Below, in pieces: positions 50,399-61,502 of a stretch of 64,000 bases of DNA (the first letter of the stretch is position 1; each line of letters begins with the position of its first letter). The position numbers and the translations under genes were made by a program. Source of the stretch: Cunninghamella blakesleeana (lineage: Eukaryota; Mucoromycota; Mucoromycetes; Mucorales; Cunninghamellaceae); NCBI GenBank assembly GCA_017871115.1, contig JAFCIZ010000002.1, forward strand, positions 2,997,501 through 3,061,500, written 5' to 3'. A model generated the notes under the pieces. That model was not told the origin of the DNA, did no database searches, and saw nothing but the letters and a program-made list of their open reading frames with translations.

Positions 50399-53193
50399 CT
50401 ATAGATTATTTTTTCTATAAAATTGCTTTTGATCAAAGTTTACTGGAATAACTAAAATATCCCGAAGTTGGTTACATTGTTCTTGACTTAATCCACATTC
50501 ATTTTGAACATAGCCTTCAATAGACCCATATTTTTCCTTAAGTGATTTTAACAATGATTTCATTGCTGGATATCTATTTAATCATATTTTATAATAATGA
50601 TGAAATAGTTTAATTAAATTGTATGTCAGAATTTTTATTAATATATGTTTAAAACATATATTAATAGTGACCGAAATTTTTAGTTTACTTACGGTGCTGA
50701 TGTAGCTTCCTTCATTTGTTCAAATTTACAGCCAACAGCTTTGGCACGAAAAGCTATTTCTTCATCAGTGACTATTTAAAATTGAATATTCGTTTTTTTT
50801 AAAAAAATAAATAAATAAATAAAAACAATATGTATTGCTGCTGTTTTTATTATAATTATTTTATTGTGTGTATATATACCCCAAAAACCAATATTCGTTA
50901 AAGCATATTCTTTTGCAATAATTTCTTCATCAACATTAAGTAACCCAAGCAAGAGGGCAATAAACAACCCAGTTCTATCCTATAAACGATATAATTTACA
51001 GCATAGGTATGTATATCAAATTTAAATATGCATTATTTTATAAATATTTATATAATTATTATTTACTTTTCCAGCAGTACAATGTACAATTAAAGATTTT
51101 CTTGATTCTGGTGTAAACTGTTCTATAATATGTAAAAATATTTTTCCATATTGTTCCTTTGCTACTTCAAGTGTATGTAAATAAGCTAAAGAAAATATAA
51201 TAATAATAATAATAGAATATAACTCAATCAATTTATTAATTCTCTTCTTTAAATTTATTATTATTATACTAATAATTGAAAGTATTAATATTATTAATTT
51301 ACCTCTGGCAATTCCTTCGGGCCCTTCAAAGTAAGCTTTCCAATGATCGGCCATTTTAGTAGGGGAAACATCTATAGATTTATACATTGCAGATGGATAA
51401 TAGGTAATTCCTTGAACACAACTAATTTTTTTATTTTAAATAATAATAATGGCAAAAATTAGTTTTTAATTTTGAAATCTATATAATATTTATATTCATT
51501 CATATGAATAATTTACGGCATTTTTCCATAACGTTCAATTTCAGGTTCAGAGCGAAAATCAAATACAGCAGTAACATTTAACTTTTGAAGTGTCTTAATA
51601 CCATCATCTGTAATATTGCCCAAACTATATTTTTTTAAAAAAACAAAAAAATTCAAATATAAGTGTATATATATATATATATATATATATCCAATAACTG
51701 ATACTTACTGTCCACAACGGAAAATTGTCCTTTCACGAATGTAACCAGACCCATCTTTAATGGGATAGCCACCAATGTCCCGAAAGTTTTGAACATTAGG
51801 AACATCTATCCACCTAGGAATCGTTACAGAATAAGGGTGGCCTATGACAGTTGCCTTCTCAAATGAATCGGTCTCATGCTTCATCAAATAATCCACAATC
51901 ACTTTTACAACATCTTCAAATTGCCCTTTAAAATTATGATCGGCACCAGGGATTAGTTCTAAAGTGTGATTTGGAATAGCATTAGCATACATGGCGGCAT
52001 TATATATAGGTACAATCTATAATGTTAAAGGTAATAAAACAAAAGTTGGCCAATGAAATCTAAATAAAATTCATATATGTATCCATTTTAAAAAAAATGG
52101 ATTTGAGTTTAATACTTTACATTATCATTCATTCCATGAACTGTTAATACACAAGTAGAGAGTGGCATATATTTTACTAAAGAAATAAAAATAAAATATG
52201 TATCATATGTTAGTATTAATAATATACATTTACCTATACCTATACTTCTATATATTTATGTATATTATTTCTACCATGCGAATTATCCCAAGCGCAAAAC
52301 TTTTCTACATCTTTATGGGTCACTTGAATTGTACAAATACGATCTCTTTGTTTAACAGCCCAATCAAAATATCCTTTTTTATCCAGTGATTCTCCAATTT
52401 CAGGGCGATTTTTATAAATTTGATTATCATCCATTTTATAACGTCCAGAACAATTAATGACATGAGGAATAGGCTTTTTACAACTTGTAGCAAATTTAAG
52501 ACTAGATACAGCACCTTCAAAATAAAATGAAATAAAAAATAAAAATACAGAATTTAACGAATCAGTATATTTTATCTGTCTTTTAAATCATTAGCTTTTT
52601 TCATTATAGTAATTAATAAAACTTTATTTATATTATCAACTTTTATGTACCTCGGGAATGGCCAATAACAGTATAAATTTCATATCCTTGTTTTTCAAAA
52701 TATTCAGCAACTACTTCAATATCTTCAGTATCTTCCTAATGTATTAATATATATATATTTATATAGAGAGAGAGTTTATTAGTAAAAAAAAAAAGAGTGT
52801 GTTACAATAAAAAATAAAAGGTAAAAATAGATATTTTTATTATTATACCTGTATATTTGCATACCCAGGCTGACCTTCGCTTTCACCATTACCACGAAAA
52901 TCAAAACGAAAACTAGTGAAAGGTAATTCTTGAGCTAACAATCTGAAAAATAGATAGTCCTTGTGCCCTATATCATTTAAAATATTATTTATGAGTTGGC
53001 TGTCATTTATTATTATTAAATTTTTATATATTTGTATATATTTATGTATTATTGAATTACCTAATACGCCATGGCATATAAGGACAATTCTAGGTTTCTG
53101 TTGTTCGGTATCAAGTGTTGTTTTTTTCACAAGTATACCAACAATTCCTTCTTTATTTTCATTATAAATAGTAAGCTTTTCTCCAGTAGTCAT
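50399..53193 (-). CDS. Alpha/beta hydrolase fused to tyrosine/dual-specificity phosphatase
   Basis: Exons on the minus strand are 53193-53061, 52967-52849, 52735-52651, 52514-52275, 52176-52121, 52016-51709, 51624-51517, 51421-51303, 51185-51067, 50979-50880, 50771-50693 and 50573-50399, coding 546 residues. Residues 1-260 form an alpha/beta hydrolase: ICHGVLG, FDFRGNGES, the nucleophile elbow GHSRGA (Ser about 111), VHGMNDNIVP (likely Asp) and GADHNFKG (likely His about 237). Residues about 275-546 form a Tyr_phosphatase3-type phosphatase: NFRDIGGYP, FRCGHLGNI, VFDFRSEPE, and the CX5R loop HCTAGKDRTG (Cys about 425, Arg 431), which is split by an intron between Lys-429 and Asp-430. Both active sites look intact. 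Substrates are unknown. The first intron is 93 nt, open and in frame. Confidence 0.87.
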
Positions 53194-53424
53194 ATTTTTT
53201 ATTTGAGTAAAAAAAAAAAGAAAAAAGAAAAAAAGGAGAAAAAAATCGGCTTTTTAAAAAAAAATAATTTTTATATGAGTATTGAATAGAACATGGAAAG
53301 GATAAAGTATAATTATATAAATATATAATATAAATATAAAAAGATTAATAATAAATAATTTTTAATAATAACAATAAATTTAACGCTAATAATGATAATA
53401 AAGAATAATGATTGTAATAATAAA

Positions 53425-54678
53425 TTAAGTTGACCATGATTGCATCATTTGTTGTTGAAGAACTTCCCAATCATTACCTTCGTCCTTTTTTTCTTCTTTA
53501 TGTTTCAAACATGATGCTTCATTAGTTGATTTAGGTTGAGTATCTTGAATTGTATCTATTTGGGCAATATTTTTTACTGTATTATCAATGGGATTAGGTG
53601 TTGAAGTATGTGAGGGGCCTTGAGAGACTGTAGAGTTTATATTATTCTGCTCATCATCTATACTATGCTCCAATGCAAACTGTTTCCAAAGATTAACATT
53701 TTCACCCACTTTTTTTGTTGCTGATTGTTCTATTAACAAAGAGGATGTATCAGCTACATCATGCTTTACGGAATGGTCTTCTCCTGCTTTTACGTCATGT
53801 CTATTCTCAGTAGTTGTTGCCAAAGGTGATTCAGTAGTTAAATTTTTTGAATTGAGTTTAATATTATCGTTTTTAATATCTAATGATTCTGAATTTAAAT
53901 CTGTCGTGGGTATATCTTGAGTTGAGGATACTGGTTCATTAGAGGCTTTAATTGTTGAGGATGCTACGGATTTCCATGCTTGGTTAGCTGTTCCTGAGTC
54001 AGCTGTGTTACCATTATTTAATATCATATCTTTCCAGGTTGTTATGCGTACTGCGGATTTTTTTTCAGTCATTCGATCATTTTCTATTTATCAAATTTAG
54101 ACAAAAAATACGATACAATTATGATGAGTATTATATACAATTTTTAAATATGTGGATTATTGTATAAATATATATATATATATATTTACCTCTTGTTTCA
54201 TGTGAGCTCTGGTTCTCTGTATTTTGATCTTTACTATCTTTATTATTAATATTTTTCATATCTGTCCATGTATAATTATCAGATGTAGTAGCAGTAGTAT
54301 CGTCAGCCCATGAAGAATTGCCATTTGATGTAGAAACACTACTATCATTTTTCCAAGAATTTTTAATTGATGATGAAGAAATGGTGTTGTCATTATTTTT
54401 CCATGATGATGATCGTGACGTATTTTCTTTGGAATTAGTACTTTCATTGTTAGTATAGGTATTATTACCCCTATAATATTGCTCTGTTGTCTTTGCATAA
54501 TTTTTCCATTTTGATGACCTATCTTCACTTGCCCATTTTGATGATCTACTTTCGCTTGCCCATTTGGAAGCTGATGTTCCAGTTAATCCCTTACTTTTAT
54601 CATTATTATTGTCAGTTTTATTTGATTGTTTCCATATATTATCATCGTGATTAGCTTTATTGGATCTATCTCTCCAGT

Positions 54679-54717
<39 letters not shown>

Positions 54718-55519
54718 AATATATGGAAAAAAAACCTTAATTTTTTATAGCTTTTTAATTCTATTTTTTGTTATGAATTTACCCTTCATCGTCATTATCA
54801 TATGTCTTGAAAGTATTGCGCTGTTGGTGATGGTTATTAGAATATTTATCATCGTTATATCTTCTGTTATCATTATTTTTATATCTTCTGCTACTATCAT
54901 AATTATTTTGTCTGCTGCTGTATCCATTATCACCATCATTATGATTATTATATTTTCTAAAATTATTTTCATCTCTGTATCTACTCTGTCTTTCATTTGT
55001 GTAACGGTTATAGTTGCTGTCAGAATCCTCTTTAAAATATCGACTATTACTACTACTACCACTACTATTATTATTATTACTATTATTATAGTTATCGTGG
55101 TGATGTTTAGGTTCTTTTTTAGTAGGAGGAGCATTTGCCCAACGTGATGAACGAAGACCTTGAGTTTCTCCTTCTGTCGATTCCTCTTTTTTAGTATCAT
55201 CATCGGTAGTCGCTTCTTTACTATTATTTTTATCAGCTTCTTCTCCTTCGTTTTTCACTTTTTTGATTTGATTATCCTGTTTATCCAACTTGGACTGATC
55301 GCCTCTACTATCTAACTTGGGAGTACTAGGTGAATCAATGGATTCCTTTTCTTGTTTTATCATATTTGCCCAAGAATTGTATTTAGGTTGTGCTTTTATA
55401 GTTTCTTCTTCTTCTTCCGTATCAATAGTTTCTACATAGCCTTCATCATATTCATTAGCCAGATCTTCTTCCACCATATCTGCCCAAGACATTCCTGTAG
55501 GTTCAAGTTCATTGTTCAT
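53425..55519 (-). CDS. Disordered protein with many short Trp motifs; function unknown
   Basis: Exons are 55519-54783, 54680-54190 and 54083-53425, coding 628 residues. The protein is hydrophilic and almost without predicted fold: acidic at the N-terminus, then Asn/Arg/Tyr/Asp-rich (about 130-245), then Ser/Asn/Trp-rich. Trp occurs in short look-alike motifs spread along the chain: SWADM, SWANM, RWANA, KWASE (twice), SSWKN, NSWKN, SSWAD, TWTDM, TWKDM, NLWKQF, and a closing DWEVLQQQMMQSW. Such regular Trp motifs in disordered chains are often binding repeats, and the R/Y/N-rich part would suit RNA contact, but I do not recognise the family. The ATG at 55519 is the first in frame. It lies 231 bases upstream of the hydrolase-phosphatase gene on the same strand. 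Confidence 0.82.
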
Positions 55520-56502
55520 ATCAACCAATTAATCTTTATATAGTAATGAAGCTTTATAAATAAACCAATAAATAAATAAATATATAATTCAAATATTCAA
55601 ATGAAATAAATAGATAAATATAGATATATAGATATGTATCTGTATGTATTTAGAAAATTACCATAAAAGAATAAAAATAATAAGGAAAAGAGAAAAGGAA
55701 AAAAAATGAAAACGGTGTAAACTATTAAAATTTAAGCTGACGGGAATTTTAAACCCAGCCACACAACTTTTGTTTAAAATAATTTATTGCTAAAAAATAA
55801 GTAGAACGTGGTGTCATGATTATCATCCCATTTATTATAATTATAGTAGTAAAAATAAGTGAGAGTAAAAAATAAATAGAAAGTAAGTTCTAATATGAAA
55901 TAAAAAATTGTAAACAAAAGGAATCACATATATATACTGCGATCATTTCCTTTTTCGGTTTGTTAATAAGTCAAAAACTCATTGGTTTCTTTCCTTTTTA
56001 CAAGTTTTATAAATGGACCACACCCCCAAAATTGGTAAATTGAGTTTGCTTTTCAAAAAAAAGAATACTATATTTTTATGAATAAAAAAAGCATTTTTAT
56101 TAAACTTGTAAAATAATTATAACCTATAACTATCTTATTATAAGAAAATGAATATGCATTAGGAAGAATACAAAAATAAGTAGGAGCGTTTTTAAATAAA
56201 GGGTATTTTAATAGGCAAAATAGATTAAGAAATAAAAATAAAAAATTATTATTATTATTATTATTATTATTTGTTTACAAGTTACAATATAATGTATACT
56301 AAATAAAATCTGCCCTCTCTATTCAAGAAATTAAAAAAGGAAAAGAAAAAAATAATTAAGTAATTAAATAATAAAAAGTATAAGTAATTAAAAATTAACT
56401 ACAAAAAAAATGTAATAAATAAAAAAGCACACACGTACACACATATTAAAAACTAACAAAATGATTTAAATAAAATTATATATATATAAAAGAGCGAGAA
56501 AA
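55520..56502. other. Intergenic, promoter of the Trp-motif protein and end of SVF1
   Basis: A 983-base gap on the minus-strand side, with an ATT/AAT repeat near 56246-56272. No gene is seen. Confidence 0.6.
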
Positions 56503-58070
56503 CTAAAAACCGGAAACAAATACTAATTCTTGGAAACATCTTCCTTCGACTTGAGTGGTTTCATCACCAATAGTAATAGTAGCAGTAGCATCGTCAAGCC
56601 ATTGGTAAATATAAGGTTTAACAACAAAAGTTTGAACCAATTTTTTCAAAAACCAAGGAATTTCAGCCAAGACATCGATTTTATCTATTAAATTCTTCAC
56701 AGTGACAATCATTTCTACATGGACATCTTTAGGTTCATCCTCGTCATTTCCATCTTCCTTAATTGTTTTTCCTTTCCAAGTTAATTTAATACGTTGAGGA
56801 ATATCGTATTCCGTTTCTTCATCTTTTTTTAAATCCAATAACTCTACACCATTTTCAACAGAGACACATACAAGTTTATCTTTAAAGACCAAAGAACCTT
56901 GATTAATATTGATAGCTCCATATTGTTTTGTAGTTTGGAATTGCATCATGGACAAAGCAGCGTCCTTGGCTTGGAAATCAACAAAATTCCAATTAGAGGC
57001 AATCAATTGAGGTTGCATACCTTGAATGGCATGAATAAACATCCCATGGCCTTCTACTTCATGTAATTGTTTATCCACAATAAAAGTTCCCTTTCCATTT
57101 GCACGTGGCCAGAATTTATGTGAGACGAACCCAGCAGCAGAAGATTGATCACCTCCTCCAAGATATGTACGACCTTCACCTACTTTAAATCCTTTATCAA
57201 CTCGTTCAAAATCTAATGACACTACCAAGTCAGGATGTGTAATTTGTACTTTATAAACAGATTGTGTTGGGTCTAATGTAACGTTGAAATGTTCAGTTTT
57301 GACAGAACGACGGTCGGCTGAAAGTTCAAATTTTGACATATTGATATTTTTAAAAACATTGGTATTGGTTGCAGGATCATAGAATCGGCACGTGAAAGAT
57401 ATAGTAGGGTTCCAAATACTAATCACACAAAAAAAAATATACAGAAGGAAAAAAAAAAATTAATAAACAAAATAAACAACCTCACACATATACATAAATA
57501 TTCCTTTTCTTTTTTTAACACTTTTCTAACTAATAAATATATAAAAAAACCCACCTATTTCTTTTTTTTTTCCTTTTTAAAAAGTAATAAACTTACCCAA
57601 TATTAGAGTGAATTAATTGAACAAAAGCAAATCCTCCAGTTTTAGTAGTAATATAGAAGACTTGATTTTCAGTGGAAGAACCAGAAGCAAGAGTCCAGTC
57701 AAGATCGTTTTCGGTGAGTTTACCATAATATTGACCATCTGTAACAGTATCAGCAACTGTTTTAACTGATTCAACAGTAGTACCTAAGCCTGTAACATTA
57801 GAAACAGTACTTGATATTTGAGAAACTAAAAAATAAGAAAACAGTATAGATGAAAAAAAAGAAAAAAGAAAAAAGAAAAAAAGAAAAAGGTTTTATATTA
57901 GTCACTTCGTGCGTTTAAAAAATACGAATATAAATTATGCTGAAAAATAATAAAATAATAAAATAATAATAATGATAATAAAAATGATAATAATAAAAAC
58001 GTATATATATATATATATTGAAAGATTGAAATAAAATAACTTATGAGAATAACTTACACCATGAAGACAT
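56503..58070 (-). CDS. SVF1: Svf1-like survival factor (ceramide handling, oxidative stress)
   Basis: Yeast Svf1 moves ceramides from ER to Golgi and protects cells against oxidative and diauxic stress. The exons are 58070-58058 (13 nt), 57825-57597 and 57418-56503, coding 385 residues, shorter than the yeast protein (481). The tiny first exon codes MSSW and joins FSQISSTVSNVTGLG, giving an N-terminus that could form an amphipathic helix, as in yeast. Next come QYYGKLTENDLDWTLASGSS, TKTGGFAFVQLIHSN and the lipocalin-like Svf1 domains: SADRRSVK, RTYLGGGD, FWPRANGKGTF, GMFIHAIQGMQP, ASNWNFVDFQ and TTKQYGA, ending in QELVFVSGF. The family is clear. Confidence 0.92.
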
Positions 58071-58326
58071 TATGAGAAAATAAAAAAATTTATAAAGTTA
58101 GAATAATTATGAAAAAGAGAGAAAGAAAAGTTTTTTTTAAAAAAAGATATTAAATATTTTTTAAAAAAAATGAAGTGACCGGATGACCATATTGAATTAT
58201 TTTGAACTCAGTGAATTAAAAAATTAAAAAAAAAAAACTATATATTCTAAAAATTTATTTTCATATTATAAAACATAAAATACCAACTATTATTAGTAAA
58301 AAACAAAAATAGTATTTTTTTCTATA

Positions 58327-60149
58327 TTATATACACCAATGCTTAACACAACCTTTACGATCGGATGTGAATATAGTATTGTTGTTATTATTATGAGTAA
58401 AAATGATATCTATACAAGGATCTGCATGTATGGTTCGTACTACCAAAGGTTGTAAAAGTGGGACATGGGTTTTGTCTATTAAAGGGTGAACGGTCGGTAA
58501 ACTAATTTCTTCTTTTGACATTTTTAATTGTTGAATACTAGGTTTGGTGTAAGCTCTACGATTATTGTCATTGCCAAGCTGCTTATGGCCATTACTGCCA
58601 AGGTTTAATTTATTTTTATGTAACCGCTGTATAATAATGCCACTATCATCTTCATCACTATGTTCCTCTTGATTATTATTCTTGTTTTTTTCATCTTTTT
58701 CATTATGAAGTTGCCATATATTTGATAATTGGCTTAACCCTTTTCTAGACGAACCTTTTCCTGAGTTTATTAGAGGTGCCGAATGTTTAAATTTCTGAGA
58801 ATAAACAAAATGAAATCAAAAAAATATCGTGATATAATATACATTTATATATATAACACTAATTTTTACCTTTGGTTTGTGAAGTGTTGTGGTCGAATAA
58901 TCCCATAAAATTATTTTACAATCTTCACCTACGCTTGCAAACCGATATATATTTTCATAGCATTTTTTAGCATCAAATGCGACCCCAGTGACCTAACAAA
59001 ATTTTAATTGTTTAATTATCATTCTTCATTAATAACATGTATCTATATCTACACCTATATCTATATACGAATAGATTCTTTTTTCTATTTCTTTTCCTTT
59101 TTCTCTAGTATTTTTACCCATGATTTGTGGCCTTGGCATCTTGCAACAATTCTATGCTCCATAAACGACCAAATAGTGACAAGATCATCTTGGCCACCTG
59201 TCTTTTTATAAAAAAAAAATAACAATAATAAAAATATCAACCATAATAGAATTAATGTTTTATTTGTTTATATATTTTTTATTTTGCTTATATACATATT
59301 TATGTAAGTGTTTTTTTTTTTACCAATAAATATTTATCGTCTGGACTCCACGTTACACAAAGCAATTTACCAAAATACCCACTAAAGATGTCAACTAGTC
59401 TTTCCTGTAAAAAATCTATTATTCGTAAAATTCCATCTGAACCAACAATAGCAATAAGTAATCCGTTATTTGAAAACTTGAAATCTAAAAAATGGAAAAG
59501 GAAAAATGATTTTATGAATTAATTAATTCATATGATGCCTGATTATTTTTTCTTGACATTATCTTTTTATTTTTTACCTGTTATACTCTTTTGATTGATT
59601 TGCCAATGAGAGACTGGATTATATTTACTATTATTATGTGGTTTATTGATAATTAATCTAAAAAAAAAGTAATTAGAATTACATTATCTTTATTTTATAT
59701 TTGTATATATTTATTTATATATTAAAAAAATACCTTGGAATATCTGATTCTTGGGCTGGTTGTAAAATATATTGTTGATCTTCACGTCCTTTATCCATGA
59801 CAAGTATAACTCCATTTTCAAAAGAAACGATAAATAAATTTTCTGAATTAGGCACCCATTTAACACAAGTTACTTTTGAATAATTTAATATACCCTAAAT
59901 AAAAAATATTAATAACATTCATTTTTTTTATAAAATTATATTTCATTTTCATCGCTACTATTATTGTCATTATTTCAATTTACATGTTTATTGAACCTAG
60001 TATATCGATTACATAAAGGATCATACCATATACAATCTCCAGTTGAAAATCCGATAAGTAAATCTACACGATCATTTGATAAAGTTAATTTATTGATATC
60101 ATGACATGTTGGAAACGTTCTTGAAAAAGTGATACAAGTTAAATAATCC

Positions 60150-60186
<37 letters not shown>

Positions 60187-61261
60187 AATAAATAAAAAAT
60201 ATTATTATTATCACAATATATATATATATGTTTCTTTTATTGCTTACTTGTGTTTGATGATCTACCCATAAAAAACATGCACCTTTATTATAAAATATAA
60301 ATGGATCATTAGGGTATCTATTTGCTATAATTTTGGATAACTTATCATTGATCTGAACATTTTCAATTAAAGAGGATTTAAGTTTTGACATGGTATTTTT
60401 GGGACGTTGAAAATGATAATGATGATGTAAGTAATTTTGTCGCCAACTTCCATTAAATAAAGACGAAAAGGACCCTGTGCTACTACTAGTTGTTGTTAAG
60501 GTAAGAGATGATATATCTTCATTTGAATTATTACGATGGATGCCTATTGTTTTTTGTGTATCATGACGAGAAATATCAGAGGTATTAGAAAAAAAAGATG
60601 ATGGTGAAGAAGAAAAAGATGAATGGCGATGGTAATGATTATCTGTTGCTGTGGAGGATGATTTTCTTAAATGAATGTTATTAAAATGATGATGATTATG
60701 TTTATGACGATTTTCTTTTAATGATTGTACTGTACTTGTTGAATGAGAAGAATATAGATTGACACCAGGGCTTTTATGGTTATTATGCTGATTAAAATTT
60801 AAACTTTCTTCTTCTATAATTTTGGCATTAGGTAACACAATATGATCTATTGAATTATCCGATAATGTTGATAAAGGGTTGACACTTGTATGTTTTAATA
60901 ATGATCTATTAAGATCATCATTCGATTGAATAAATCCTATACTGATGTGACACTCTATAGCAAATTTAGGAATAATAAAAGGTATAGACCATTCCTTATA
61001 TAAATTTAAAGTTCCTTCGGGTGTTTGAATTGCATTTTCACATTGTTGGTTAGAAGGTGGGTAACTAATAGGTATTGATCTTGTTGGAATGTAGTTTCGA
61101 TTCTTAGCTACTGTCTAAATTGTTATATGCATAGATATATAATGAAAAAAAAAAAATAGTTTGATATCAGTCCAGTGTATCTATATAACTTTATTCCATT
61201 TGTTGAAATAATCTTTTTTTCGTAACTAAAATATACATACAGCTTGTAAAAATGGATCCAT
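58327..61261 (-). CDS. creC: creC/WDR20-type WD40 protein, deubiquitinase partner
   Basis: In Aspergillus, CreC binds the deubiquitinase CreB and acts in carbon catabolite repression; human WDR20 activates USP12/46. The exons on the minus strand are 61261-61241, 61114-60248, 60148-59984, 59894-59734, 59657-59578, 59484-59324, 59201-59118, 58992-58870 and 58794-58327, coding 709 residues. Residues 1-230 are disordered and His/Ser/Asn-rich. The WD40 part has [82 protein letters not shown] and [14 protein letters not shown]. An acidic insertion follows, then a final blade ending in [16 protein letters not shown] and VPLLQP near the end match the creC C-terminus. Confidence 0.9.
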
Positions 61262-61502
61262 AAGTTAAATCATAGAATGAATAAAATAAAAATAAAAATA
61301 AAAAAAAAGATAAAGAGAAAAAAAAAATAAGAAGAAATAAGAAGAAAAAAGAATTTATTTATAAGAATACAAACAAAGTACAATATATATATATATATAT
61401 ATATAAAAATATAAATAAAGAGTAGAGAAGGAAAGGAAAAAAAAAAAAAAACATGGATTTTTTTTTTTTTTTCATTTTTAAACTCTCCCTTTTTTTTTAT
61501 TT

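Noticed and set aside
54626..55147. 173-codon plus-strand open frame with hydrophobic runs
   Set aside because: It is antisense to the Asn/Asp/Arg-rich exon of the Trp-motif gene; the hydrophobic look comes from complementing Asn and Asp codons.
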